Of a DNA stretch of 64,000 nt, positions 11,001-18,814 are shown piece by piece. The notes under the pieces were generated by a model. It saw only the letters and a list, made by a program, of their open reading frames with translations, was not told where the DNA came from and ran no database searches. Position 1 is the stretch's first letter, and each line of letters opens with the position of its first letter. A program made the position numbers and the translations under genes. This DNA comes from Candidatus Gastranaerophilales bacterium (GTDB lineage: Bacteria > Cyanobacteriota > Vampirovibrionia > Gastranaerophilales > Gastranaerophilaceae), in NCBI GenBank assembly GCA_944326475.1, contig CALVEC010000005.1, positions 62,001 through 126,000 on the forward strand, written 5' to 3'.

Positions 11001-14000
11001 CGCCACAGTAGTTGATTTTTATTCTGCCGCTTGAATCAATTACAGCGTTGAGTTTGTAGCTGACATTTTCACCCGGAAGGTCGTCAGGAACATCAAACGT
11101 AAGCGTTGTTGAGTTGATTTTGTTCAAAACAGCCTGCAAATTGTCTCCGGCATCAACTTTTACGAATCCGATTTTTTCCGTGCCCGAGTAGAACTCTATA
11201 AAGCCTGCCTGATTGGCAATTGCGCTGCCGTTCGAGTCGTAAACATTGACAGAACCGGTAAGAGAACCATCTGTATAAACATATTTATTATTAATAATTG
11301 AAACACCGCCAGGGGTATTTGTTGCCATTGCAACCGTGTAGTTTCCGAAGCCTGTGAGTCTTGCCATATCTCCTGTTGCAGAGACAGTGTGGCTGTTGCC
11401 GTAGGTTTTAATACTTATTTTACCGGTTGTTTGATCAAAAGTTATTTCCGGTTTACTAATGACATATCCGTCTTTGGAAAGCTCCTCACCGTAGGCGTCT
11501 GCCTGTGTTTGCAGCTCGGATAGAACCTGTGACAAGGTTTTTCCCTGTCCGTTCACGGTAATTGTCCGGGTGCCGTTTGAGCCGTTTTCAAAAGATATAC
11601 TTATTGTGCCGTTAACAAAAGTTGTATCTGCTGTAAGTTTGTTTTTATTTTGGGTCAAGTATTCAAAGGTGCCGTTCTCAACGGTTGTTGTCGGCGCAAA
11701 GTTTTGCGCAACGCCCGATGTATAAGCAGAAAAGCCGGTTACACGGGCAAAATCTCCGTCCGCCGTTATAGAGTGGTTGGTATAATTTGTTTTTATAACA
11801 ATCTGCTCGTTCACATACTCGGCATAAACATAGTTTTTACTGTAACCGTCAACGCTGTCAACGCTCGGACCGGACTGACCCGCCGCATTTATTTCCGCGA
11901 CAACTTCTTCAACTGTTTTTCCTGTTGTATCTATTGTAAATGAAGCATTTTGACCGTATCCGTCATCATGAGTTATTGTTATACTGCCGCCGACAAATGT
12001 CGTGTCTTTATTCAACCCCATCTCACTTTTTGTCAGGAAGGAGTGTGTGCCGTCAGAAACTGTGTAGGAACCGTCCACATAAGTCGCTGAACCGACTGAA
12101 TAGCTTGCAAATCCGGTTACTCTTGCAAAATCACCTGTTGCCTGTATATCCAGCGGATTGTCTACTGTGTTTTCAAGCATTTTTATTCTGAAATAGCCTG
12201 TTTCAAGGTCTGCAGTAACACCGGCAAGTCCTAAATTATTTACCTCGTTAACAATCTGTTCGATAGTTTTATTGGTTGTGTTTATGGTGTTGCCGCCAAT
12301 TTGCAGCGTACCGCTAATTATTGTAATGTCACCCGTAACTTCGTTGCCGCCGGAGAGCGTCGGGTGGAGTTCATAAGTAGAGTTACCGCCGGTAACTGTC
12401 GCAAAATCAAGAGTATAGTTGGCAATACCGGCAATACGACCGAAATCACTGCCCTGAACGCCTATACTTATGGAGTCAGAACCGTAAGAGGTCGACTTTA
12501 TGGTGAATCTCCCGTTTGAAGGGTCGATATAAGCCTCAAGTTCAAGTCCTAGTTCTTGTGCACGGGCTGTAATTTGCTCGGCAACGTTTTGAACCGTACC
12601 GGTTATATCAACATCAAAAGTCGTAGTAACAGGGGTGTTCCAACTGTGAACGTCATTTACTAAAGTTATGGTAACTTTTCCGTCAGTAACCTGTTCCGTG
12701 CCTTTTAAGTTGTCAACAACACCTGAAATATAGGAATGCGTCTGTCCTGTTGTTGTGCCGGTATTGTCGTCGCCATAGGCAATATAAGCACTCAAGCCGG
12801 TAACTGCGCCAAAATCTCCGGTGCCTGATACAGAGAATGAAATGGTGTCAAATTCGCTTGCAGTATTTGCATTTGTCTGTTCAAGCACGAATCTTCCGTC
12901 TGCATCCAGGTATGCACGTATCTGTGTTGTAGATGTTTCAGCGTTTATTGCATTTATAGCGTCTTCAATCGTGCCGGAGAGGGTGATAGTTTTTACGGAG
13001 GAGACAGCGTTGTTTGTGCCGCCTTCCGTATTTACACCGGTAGTCGTAGAGGTAATTATACCCTGCAATGTGAGTTGAACACTGCCTGTGAGCTGTGAAT
13101 CGTATTTAAGTCCGGTGACACCGCCCGTGACTTTTGCAGCCTGTTTTTCGCGTACCGTATAAGAACCGTCTGTCGTAGTGTGAGTACCTATACCGATTAC
13201 TCGTCCGAAGTCGCTGTTCGTCATGTCGACTGATATATTGTAATCGCCGGCAATATCTGATTTAAACTCAAATTTTCCATTTGTAATTGAAGCTGTTACA
13301 GAAATTCCGGCAGCAGCAAGCTGTTGATTAATTGATGTAATGGCGTCAGCAAGTGTTCCGTCAGAAACCCGAATATCTACGGACATATTTATGCCGGCAG
13401 AATTTTGGGCATCTGCCTTTGTTATTGTAAATTTAAAGGTACTTTCAAGAACTTCATTAACCGGATCAACATCTCTTGAACCGGTCAATGTAGTGTGTGA
13501 CTGACCTACAACATTTCCTGTGTCAGCCTGTCCGATTGTAGTGTAATCGCCAAACCCTGCCACACGGGCAAAGTCCCCGTCACCAGAGACCGCAAAATTT
13601 ATCGTATCGCCTTCTCCTGCAGTGTTTGCGTCAGTCTGGCGCAGTACAAACTGTCCGTTTTCAAGCAAAGCTTCAATTTTGGTAACGTGTTTAAGGTCGT
13701 TAATGCTGTCTATTGCATCCTGGACAGAGATATAGCCGTTGCCGTCTTTATCGGTAAATGTTATGGTTTGAGCAACAGAGGCAAGTGCACCCGAGCCTTG
13801 CTCAGTATTTACGCCGGTGTAAGAGTTGCTTCTTGACATCCATAATTTAATTGAATTTGTTCCGATGAGTTCGTCGTAAGAGTTCAGACCGCTTGTTGCG
13901 CCTACGTATTTAGCAGGGTCTTTTCTCAGGTGTGAAATACTGCCGTCCAGTGTTGTACTGCTAGCCATGCCTGCAACCCGCCCGAAATCGCCCGTAACTC

Positions 14001-16968
14001 CGTTTACGGTATCAACACTGAGGGTTATTCTAAACGGACCCGAGTCGCGTGAGACAAACTGGAGTTTATCGTTAACAATTTCCGCTTTTACGTACCAGTT
14101 TTCACTGTTAATCGTATTCATTGCGTCTTCAAGTGTTCCGTCTTTTAAAAGGAAGGTCTTTTCAACATTTACGCCGGCGTCATTTACAAAACCAAGGGTT
14201 ATTTGCGATTCTGTAATTTCTGTTTCTTTTGAAACAGTGTTTTGTCCTACAAGTTTGCTGTAGGTGTAGTTTGTGTGTTCGCCGTTTGAGGGAGCCGCAC
14301 CGACGGTGTAAGAGCCTAATCCCGTAACACGACCAAAGTCGCCGACTCCTATAATTTTAAACGATATACTCGGGGTTGTATCGGAGACTGCACGCAAAAC
14401 AAACTGTCCGTCATCGTTTAAAAGCGCCTCAACTCCGGTTATATCCTTGTTTGTGTTAATAGCAAGCAAGGCAGCGCCCACACTGGCGCCAAGGTCAATT
14501 ATAACGGAGCCGAACTGAATTTTTGAACCGGCAAGTACCTGAGAATATTCGTCCAATCCGGTTATTGCCCCTGTAACTGTAGCGTGTTCCTTCTCAACAT
14601 GAGAATTTGTACCTGTTACGGTTGTGTAAGTTCCGGTACCTACAACCCGCCCAAAATCGCCCGACTGAACAGCAAAGCTAATACCGGCAGAACCGGCGTT
14701 TGTGTTTCGCAATACAAACTTTCCGTTTCCGTCAATAAACGCTTCAACACCGGTCGCAGCAGAGTTTGCGTTTATTGTAGAGATAGCGCTTGAAATGGTA
14801 CCGCTGAGGTTTATATCTTTACCGTTAATAGTCACAACGCTGTCTAAAATCCTATCGGAATTGCTCACTGTTTTTGTTGCAGTAAAGGTCGTCTTAGAGC
14901 TGCCGTATTTTTCCTCCTGACCGGCAGAAACCTGGTATCCGATAATACCTGTCGTTTGCCCGAAATTCCCGGAAATATCAGTCACAGAAATAGGCAGAGA
15001 ACCGTTCCTCATCTCTGTAAATACGAGTCTGTCGTTTTCAATTGAAGCAGTAATCTGGGTTATGTCGGATTTTGCGTTAATTTGATTGATAGCGCTCTGG
15101 AGCGTGCCTGCACTAATATCTATCAGTGTTCCGTTAAGATTAATGGTTGAATCCTCAACCATAGTAGAATTATCCACCTTTTCAGAACCGGTTAGTGTGG
15201 TTTTTGAGCCGAGTTGACCGATTGTCGCTGCTGCAGCAGCCGAACTTTCGGTTGTAAAGCCGGCTATCGCACCAAAATTACTCGTACCGCCTTCGACAAA
15301 AAGCCCCTCACTGCCGGTCATTTTGTTTCTGAGTACAACATGTCCGTTGTCTGCGTCAAACTCGGCAATAACACCGGTTTGGTCTGTGTAGTCGTTGATT
15401 TTTTCAATAGCTGCGGCAAGAGTGCCTGCATCAAGCTCTATAGTGGTATCGTTTATTTTAAAAGAACCTGCCGTAACCTGAACATTTGAGGGGTTTACAA
15501 TATTTTTTATACCTGTTAACGTCGTAAAATACTGCGCGTCAAGTTCGGGATTTAAAACGCCGGTTGAGGTCATTTTGTCGGTGAGTCCGACTTTGCTTGT
15601 AAAATCTGAGTTTCCGGACTCGACTGTTATACTGTAGCCGGCGCCTTTTACGTTATTTTTTATAACAAATCTGTCATTTTCAACAGCAGCAGTAATGTCC
15701 AATGAAGATGCATTAATTTTAGCAATAACATCATCAATCGTATCTCCGGCGGCAACATTTATTACATCCTGTGCTGTTACTCCGTTTAATGTTTTTCTGA
15801 TTACAAACGAACCTTCTTCAAATCCGCCGTTTATAGCCGCTATTGAGTTACTTCCGGAAAGTACCTGAACAGAGCCGTCCGAGCCGAGAACAAGATTGTC
15901 CTCTATCATTTTTCCGCCCGTTGTAAATCCGATAACGTTTGTAAAATTACTTGAGCCTTTGGCTATCTCTATTAAAACGTTACCGGTTCTGTTTGCAACA
16001 AGGGTTATTTTATTTTCGTCTAAAATTGCTCCTACGCCGTATTTTTCATCTCCGTTAATCTCTGTAAAAAGGTCATTTATTGTAGTGTTTGAGTCGATTG
16101 TAAGTTCGTTCCCGTTTATGGAAAAAGTGCCTGTTGAAATAGTAAGTCCTGTCTTTTCACCAAAATTTGTACTCTGGTCGTGCAAATTCATAGACTTTAC
16201 ACCCTTGGAGTCAATATATAACTGTCCGTTTTCGATTCCTGCGCCATATCCGTCAGCCTGCAGTGCATTTATGACGTCGCCAAGTGTAGTATTGCTGTTA
16301 ACGGAAATTGAGGTGTTGCCGATGTTAAAGACCCCGCTTTTGATTCCGAGCTGTGACATCGTCATGGACTCGTCAAGGTCGTTTCTTGTCGTTGTAACCC
16401 GTGTACCGCTGTAATTTCCGGCGTAAAGGTCTGTGATTTTTGTATTAAGGCTGATGTTTTCACCTTTCAAAATATCGCTTATCGCTTTTGTTGCAGTGGC
16501 AACTTGCGTAACCTTATAATCAATCTTTTGGGTATTAACACTGTTGCCGTTAAGTACAACGTCAACAACATCAGGGTTTGTGTTTGTAAAATCGAGAACA
16601 CCGGAGGTCGTAGTTGAGTCTTTTACACTCTTTAAAAAGTCGTCTAAGGATGTAACCGTCTTTGAATACTGGTTTTTCAAAGAATTTAGAGTGGTAATTT
16701 TCGAGTTGTGCGTGTTTATTTGAGAACTTATTGTATTTATTGTGGACTGAAGGTTAATAATTTGCGAGTTATAGTAGCTGTTGAGCTGGTAAATCTCAGA
16801 GCCTGTCGTATAAGCGCCCGAGGCAACCTGATTGAACATATCTTCAATTGCAGCTTTTTGCTGATACAAGCTGCCCAAAGACTGCTGCTTTTGAGTCAGC
16901 ACATTATTAATCATTGCGCTGATTGAGGAGTTTCTTGCAGTAGTGAGTCCGTTAATTATTATACTCAT
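5026..16968 (-). CDS. fliD: Giant FliD-like flagellar cap/hook-associated protein, 3,980 aa
   Basis: FliD (HAP2) normally has ~450-700 residues and forms the cap under which flagellin polymerises. Here one open frame encodes 3,980. The N-terminus (1-~190) resembles FliD: coiled-coil segments, then DFTNTNPDVVDVVLNG and KVTQVATATKA, matching the family's 'Y.V.V.QLA' region. The C-terminus (~3,690-3,980) also fits FliD: LGRIRDCFTSDIG, LADIGIVVNMSG, FYSAFLSNPQNVSELL and a final coiled coil. Between them lie about 29 tandem domains. It is rich in Asn, Thr, Gly and Ser, with very few cysteines (I noticed two), typical of exported flagellar proteins. The chosen ATG overlaps a small upstream frame. 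No interruption is seen, so it is not a broken gene. It might instead be a FliD-derived adhesin. FliD-family membership is firm; the role is inferred. Confidence 0.8.
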   Translation of the reverse strand: MSIIINGLTTARNSSISAMINNVLTQKQQSLGSLYQQKAAIEDMFNQVASGAYTTGSEIYQLNSYYNSQIINLQSTINTISSQINTHNSKITTLNSLKNQYSKTVTSLDDFLKSVKDSTTTSGVLDFTNTNPDVVDVVLNGNSVNTQKIDYKVTQVATATKAISDILKGENISLNTKITDLYAGNYSGTRVTTTRNDLDESMTMSQLGIKSGVFNIGNTSISVNSNTTLGDVINALQADGYGAGIENGQLYIDSKGVKSMNLHDQSTNFGEKTGLTISTGTFSINGNELTIDSNTTINDLFTEINGDEKYGVGAILDENKITLVANRTGNVLIEIAKGSSNFTNVIGFTTGGKMIEDNLVLGSDGSVQVLSGSNSIAAINGGFEEGSFVIRKTLNGVTAQDVINVAAGDTIDDVIAKINASSLDITAAVENDRFVIKNNVKGAGYSITVESGNSDFTSKVGLTDKMTSTGVLNPELDAQYFTTLTGIKNIVNPSNVQVTAGSFKINDTTIELDAGTLAAAIEKINDYTDQTGVIAEFDADNGHVVLRNKMTGSEGLFVEGGTSNFGAIAGFTTESSAAAAATIGQLGSKTTLTGSEKVDNSTMVEDSTINLNGTLIDISAGTLQSAINQINAKSDITQITASIENDRLVFTEMRNGSLPISVTDISGNFGQTTGIIGYQVSAGQEEKYGSSKTTFTATKTVSNSDRILDSVVTINGKDINLSGTISSAISTINANSAATGVEAFIDGNGKFVLRNTNAGSAGISFAVQSGDFGRVVGTGTYTTVTGTNSHVEKEHATVTGAITGLDEYSQVLAGSKIQFGSVIIDLGASVGAALLAINTNKDITGVEALLNDDGQFVLRAVSDTTPSISFKIIGVGDFGRVTGLGSYTVGAAPSNGEHTNYTYSKLVGQNTVSKETEITESQITLGFVNDAGVNVEKTFLLKDGTLEDAMNTINSENWYVKAEIVNDKLQFVSRDSGPFRITLSVDTVNGVTGDFGRVAGMASSTTLDGSISHLRKDPAKYVGATSGLNSYDELIGTNSIKLWMSRSNSYTGVNTEQGSGALASVAQTITFTDKDGNGYISVQDAIDSINDLKHVTKIEALLENGQFVLRQTDANTAGEGDTINFAVSGDGDFARVAGFGDYTTIGQADTGNVVGQSHTTLTGSRDVDPVNEVLESTFKFTITKADAQNSAGINMSVDIRVSDGTLADAITSINQQLAAAGISVTASITNGKFEFKSDIAGDYNISVDMTNSDFGRVIGIGTHTTTDGSYTVREKQAAKVTGGVTGLKYDSQLTGSVQLTLQGIITSTTTGVNTEGGTNNAVSSVKTITLSGTIEDAINAINAETSTTQIRAYLDADGRFVLEQTNANTASEFDTISFSVSGTGDFGAVTGLSAYIAYGDDNTGTTTGQTHSYISGVVDNLKGTEQVTDGKVTITLVNDVHSWNTPVTTTFDVDITGTVQNVAEQITARAQELGLELEAYIDPSNGRFTIKSTSYGSDSISIGVQGSDFGRIAGIANYTLDFATVTGGNSTYELHPTLSGGNEVTGDITIISGTLQIGGNTINTTNKTIEQIVNEVNNLGLAGVTADLETGYFRIKMLENTVDNPLDIQATGDFARVTGFASYSVGSATYVDGSYTVSDGTHSFLTKSEMGLNKDTTFVGGSITITHDDGYGQNASFTIDTTGKTVEEVVAEINAAGQSGPSVDSVDGYSKNYVYAEYVNEQIVIKTNYTNHSITADGDFARVTGFSAYTSGVAQNFAPTTTVENGTFEYLTQNKNKLTADTTFVNGTISISFENGSNGTRTITVNGQGKTLSQVLSELQTQADAYGEELSKDGYVISKPEITFDQTTGKISIKTYGNSHTVSATGDMARLTGFGNYTVAMATNTPGGVSIINNKYVYTDGSLTGSVNVYDSNGSAIANQAGFIEFYSGTEKIGFVKVDAGDNLQAVLNKINSTTLTFDVPDDLPGENVSYKLNAVIDSSGRIKINYCGAISDFSVKGDSAFASYYGLTASGTSQYEDYDTAITPSKDIVTYDRNGVLTGATDLSEVNGNAIFGQEGTIDFYNGSTKIASVTVGANDDLQTVLNKINSMTVNYAPPSDVSNVNWDTTISAQIVNDRIEITYGAGMDEFRVSGSSAFVYFYGLGENPTELAQRSVNEEIDSPKDVYIYNNGSITGSVSVNGMITDGTLAVGKTNIGPFSGQKDGMLTFVTQTADGYVAVGNVEILATDGLDAVMKKINDMIAKDIITPNGVEINKINGYTASFTADGKIQITYGGQLGAVRIQDTSGFAQYYGLTDASTSWQDTSFTGTIERPMPDKVGESTVTSANGGYKDTSVVGSLQGGTFRVSINGKNVDVHYNSNESIETIMNRLVELANQKDGTGLFDFNTDAPDLNMLPLTEDKLTYRLDSDGRIVITSAVESRTQDKLVITDLSGNFASLTGIATEPEGYTPPVFPGAPTEPGITNNGTDYFVKLYEETGSHGSFSFTGSSINGLTANTALSGITDGGFNINTTDGAKWIEVHAGDTVQTVLDRINALNSSINAVFDAKNNRISITATDNALYELSFTDDTSGFVQRAGLAQDDVVYDANFTSTKLSDGLSKLKGSTDNLHATHVLGNIQGGLNTAQETVTISGGGASVNITVTDDESLDSIIQKIKDTGEYDAGIEDGRFWIKSLTDSSAAVTVSESNFARILGLSGESEELGEGTLTLGSFGTMEYTSAAIDGLLGSSDLTIDDSIAGDGDGSFRITLSDKTNNTINVAAKSFDVEVGRNMTVNDIVNAIKTSAINAGIEGFNITFDNSTHQFKISIAGNKAEQITFSGLDARGSELVKRLGLSTASETTTHMGTFTEESHGYLKLTGSVDGLHGEHVLGGLNSSTFTISDGSSSVTISVTNGQSLNEIINNINIQSGGKYTASIDSNGRFFIQANSQNAQSIIVSESDFTTRVGLVGAAKTEGASVQTEVGDHGLFVFYGAGGSGGTGIDGMKGSTVFTGLKNGSFTFTLGETTTMTPNGDIVYRPKRSYTVNVSSSDSVDTILNKMKQAIINAESGYQASDVTGSNRLDTSAMVFKVDVDDTTGKGRIHIELNGEYASEITFQNDSSGFVTMAGMSTTGATTDADFTATTLTSGKSMLTGSMQNLDADHVFGGMQAGTLILTAGSVTETVNVSATDRIQDVIDKINQNGNFEAGMDENGALYIKTTGQNSADLIVSGTSDFHKLTGLTGNTWSAAGVTDNGSYGLSKITGSVSGLSAGQSFNNMTAGSFSISAAGHRTLNVNVEKGVTTIQDVLDFINSSTQSDYRASLNSSGQIEITTTIENGATIRIDDGDTDYARILGLTAGTIGGEAVGVTGQQDVYSTLTGSRTGLNSGITFSAGDFEITVKNPDGTVKTHTFNLAGGESLAEIAAQITNSDLGITAEVDPYGTNLVLKAKLAGAYEISLKDGTSNFAEVTGFTQSGAQIQSAQNGVLSTLTSSKTAQNASLLGYTSGDFFISLTDKNGNITDTRRIEISSGDTVQEIAAAITASGIGITAGIDATTGKMVLTRDSSETDGGIAITKGTSDFTNKIGFTSGGTLSQGAQTVSGTDATSTVIKSDRLQVSNDNVLLSTLGVAAGNFKINNTVITVSETDTIADLVNKINGAFLTTDENGVRAEFIDNRIVLTSNAKKTNARIQVEAGSSNLTDIVGFTNGNAMNIATQQNGYNAIFNLNGTDYETESNVIKLDKNGKITADDAAAAITITIKETGTGTINIGSLSLDETYMKLLDFVGKFNVSMTLSQSTNIVGDAEFTALLGRIRDCFTSDIGNRTDIQEALADIGIVVNMSGSTASPAGRVSITVNRDEFYSAFLSNPQNVSELLIGDDTGDPIDHTVAGAFVRVKDTLDDSLKPVSGYFNSSIRTLTSQRNALKDELSISKGQLARFESELSLYGGDEALAQSQKELMDFLSKLQEQYSEINDLITKLNRQYNESLTRVIINQNNPGFNPIV
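5930..16160 (-). repeat. About 29 tandem flagellin-IN-like domains inside the giant FliD gene
   Basis: Residues ~270-3,680 repeat a domain of about 120-125 residues (~365 bp). Each unit has a hydrophobic strand (F.IN...I), a [T/S]-[I/L]-..-[V/I]-[I/L]..IN helix, a strand pair ending G.F.[L/I], and a closing motif ..DFGRV.G...YT or a variant. I counted 29 closing motifs by eye. Three subtypes cluster: DF(G/A)RV-x-G..xYT (~770-1,870), FxxYYGL (~2,010-2,290), and more divergent units at both ends. This pattern suggests local duplication followed by drift. The units resemble the flagellin hook IN motif (PF07196). Confidence 0.85.
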
Positions 16969-17075
16969 GCCAATCCGCCCTTCCGATTAAAACAAGGAAG
17001 GACTTTCACAGCACAAATACCCGCGCAAAACACAACAATACCTTTTGCACGGCAAAAACCAGCACTATTCTTCAT
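16965..17075 (-). other. Possible 36-codon leader ORF overlapping the giant gene's start
   Basis: An ATG-initiated frame of 36 codons ends in a TGA that overlaps the fliD ATG as ATGA, the geometry of translational coupling. It begins MKNSAGFCRAKG and ends NRKGGLA. There is no convincing Shine-Dalgarno sequence before its ATG, and the peptide has four cysteines, unlike the downstream protein. It may simply be an open stretch in the ~165-base leader. Confidence 0.2.
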
Positions 17076-17141
17076 TTTTGCAAATGAATTTAAATCCATA
17101 CGGACCTGTTTATTTTTAATCAACTCTACTACGACATAAAC

Positions 17142-17170
17142 AGTATATCATATTGACATCATCCGTGCAA
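17142..17170 (-). promoter_or_regulatory. Sigma-70-type extended -10 promoter for the giant fliD gene
   Basis: On the minus strand TTGCAC (17165-17170) and TATACT (17142-17147) are separated by exactly 17 bp, with TGA directly before the -10 hexamer (extended -10). The predicted start near 17135 gives a leader of about 165 bases. No sigma-28 GCCGATAT element is visible in this 260-bp gap, unlike the site at 36086. The rest of 16969-17228 holds nothing but the small leader frame. Confidence 0.6.
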
Positions 17171-17228
17171 CATGTATTGGATTAATTTTTTTTGCATGTT
17201 TGTCGTGCGGGAATTTTGCCGGACAATA

Positions 17229-18650
17229 TTAAAATCGGAAGTCGCGTTCTCCGGCTTCAATTTTAACCAGGTCTTGCGCAACTGTCGATTTTATTTTTTC
17301 GCCGCTTTCAAGAATTTCCATCTCGTGTTTAATAAATTTCTCGCCAAGCGCCTTAGTTTCGGGAGATGCATAGTCTTCAAGGTATTCTTTCAGAGTGATA
17401 ATAGCGTTCGGATGGCAGAAGTTATGTATCTGCTGGTCTTTACAAACCTCCATAAAACGCTCTCCCGTACGACCGGCTCTGTAACAAGCAGTACAAAAAC
17501 TCGGCAAATACCCGAGTTCCATAAGCCATTTAATAACATCATCGAGCGGTCTTCTGTCGGATACATCAAACTGTGAAGAATCCTCCGAGTCAGGCATCGG
17601 TTTAAAATAACCGCCAACGCTGGTTTTTGAGCCGCCTGACATTTGAGAAATCCCAAGACTCAACAATCTTTTTCTGCATTCTTCTGATTCTCTTGTTGAA
17701 ACTATCATACCGGTATAAGGTGCAGCTATACGTATACAGGCAACAATTTTTGCAAATGTATCATCGTCAATACCATTGTCAAAAGCCTCAGGATCTATAT
17801 CATCAGCTTTTTTGATACGAGGAACACTTATTGCATGGGGACCAACACCAAATGCAGCCTCAAGATGCTCTGCATGCATCATAAGTCCCGTAAATTCATA
17901 CCTGTATGATTCTAGTCCGAACAGAACGCCGAGACTCACATCGTCAATACCCGCCTCCATTGCTCTGTCCATAGCCTCCGTGTGATAAGCATAATTGTGT
18001 TTTGGACCGGTAGGATGTAATTTTTCGTACGATTCTTTGTTATAAGTCTCTTGAAAAAGCACGTATGTTCCGATTCCCGCTTCGTGCAGTTTTCTGTAAT
18101 TTTCAACGCTTGTTGCCGCTATATTAACGTTTACACGGCGGATTGCACCATTTTTATGTTTTACGGAATAAATAGTTTTTATTGACTCTAAAATATATTC
18201 TATCGGATTGTTCACTGGATCTTCGCCGGCTTCTATTGCAAGTCTTTTATGCCCCATATCCTGCAGTGCAATTACCTCGTTTCTGATTTCCTCCTGTGTA
18301 AGTTTTTTTCTGGGAATGTGTTTATTCTGGTGGTGATAAGGGCAGTAAACACAACCGTTTACGCAGTAATTAGACAGGTAAAGCGGCGCAAAAAGGACTA
18401 TTCTGTTGCCGTAATAATCCTGCTTTATTTCCATTGCAAGGTTAAAGATTTCTTTGTTCTTCTCCTCTATGTCACAGTCCAGCAATACAGCAGCCTCTCT
18501 GTGCGTAAGACCTTTTTTAAGTCTTGCTTTTTCGAGAATTTTTTCTATCAATTCTCTGTTATTCTTGTTTTTTTCTGCATATTCCAAAGTTTCGAGAATT
18601 TCTTCATTATTGATAAATTCTTCGGCTTTATGTGATTTTGGGTTATACAT
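17229..18650 (-). CDS. hydG: [FeFe] hydrogenase H-cluster radical SAM maturase HydG
   Basis: HydG cleaves tyrosine with S-adenosylmethionine to make the CO and CN ligands delivered as an Fe synthon for the hydrogenase H-cluster. The 473-residue length fits the family. The radical SAM cluster motif is Cys96-x3-Cys100-x2-Cys103 (CVNGCVYC), followed by PYHHQNKHIPRKKL. The C-terminal auxiliary-cluster motif is present as CTAC, YRAGRTGERFMEV and a later NFC (around residues 385-415), which separates HydG from ThiH. GGAGAGGTGGA gives a very strong ribosome-binding site. No hydE, hydF or hydrogenase gene is in this window. It implies an anaerobic H2-metabolising cell. Confidence 0.96.
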   Translation of the reverse strand: MYNPKSHKAEEFINNEEILETLEYAEKNKNNRELIEKILEKARLKKGLTHREAAVLLDCDIEEKNKEIFNLAMEIKQDYYGNRIVLFAPLYLSNYCVNGCVYCPYHHQNKHIPRKKLTQEEIRNEVIALQDMGHKRLAIEAGEDPVNNPIEYILESIKTIYSVKHKNGAIRRVNVNIAATSVENYRKLHEAGIGTYVLFQETYNKESYEKLHPTGPKHNYAYHTEAMDRAMEAGIDDVSLGVLFGLESYRYEFTGLMMHAEHLEAAFGVGPHAISVPRIKKADDIDPEAFDNGIDDDTFAKIVACIRIAAPYTGMIVSTRESEECRKRLLSLGISQMSGGSKTSVGGYFKPMPDSEDSSQFDVSDRRPLDDVIKWLMELGYLPSFCTACYRAGRTGERFMEVCKDQQIHNFCHPNAIITLKEYLEDYASPETKALGEKFIKHEMEILESGEKIKSTVAQDLVKIEAGERDFRF

Positions 18651-18673
18651 AATAAATCCACCTCTCCAATAAC

Positions 18674-18679
18674 ATTATA
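18674..18679 (-). promoter_or_regulatory. Extended -10 element of hydG
   Basis: Perfect TATAAT on the minus strand preceded by TGA (extended -10), 24 bases upstream of the hydG ATG. No good -35 hexamer is seen at 16-18 bp. The predicted transcript would start almost at the Shine-Dalgarno sequence, leaving a very short leader. Confidence 0.5.
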
Positions 18680-18814
18680 TCACGAGGGAATTTTATGAAA
18701 CACTTTTTATCAGGTATAAATCGATTAACAATTTGTTACAATTGTATTTTTATATACTTATTATATATTGTATATTTCTTAAGTATATAATAATTCTATA
18801 TTAGTTATATTTCT

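Noticed and set aside
5969-16926. Many plus-strand open frames of 70-170 codons inside the giant fliD gene
   Set aside because: They are antisense shadows of a biased repetitive coding sequence; none has a good ribosome-binding site or recognisable product, while the minus-strand frame is continuous with family ends.
16969-17140. c-di-GMP or other riboswitch in the fliD leader
   Set aside because: The conserved core motifs of the GEMM class are not present and no other known riboswitch pattern was recognised.
17172-17576. Plus-strand frame of 134 codons between fliD and hydG
   Set aside because: Most of it lies antisense to hydG; no Shine-Dalgarno sequence or family match.
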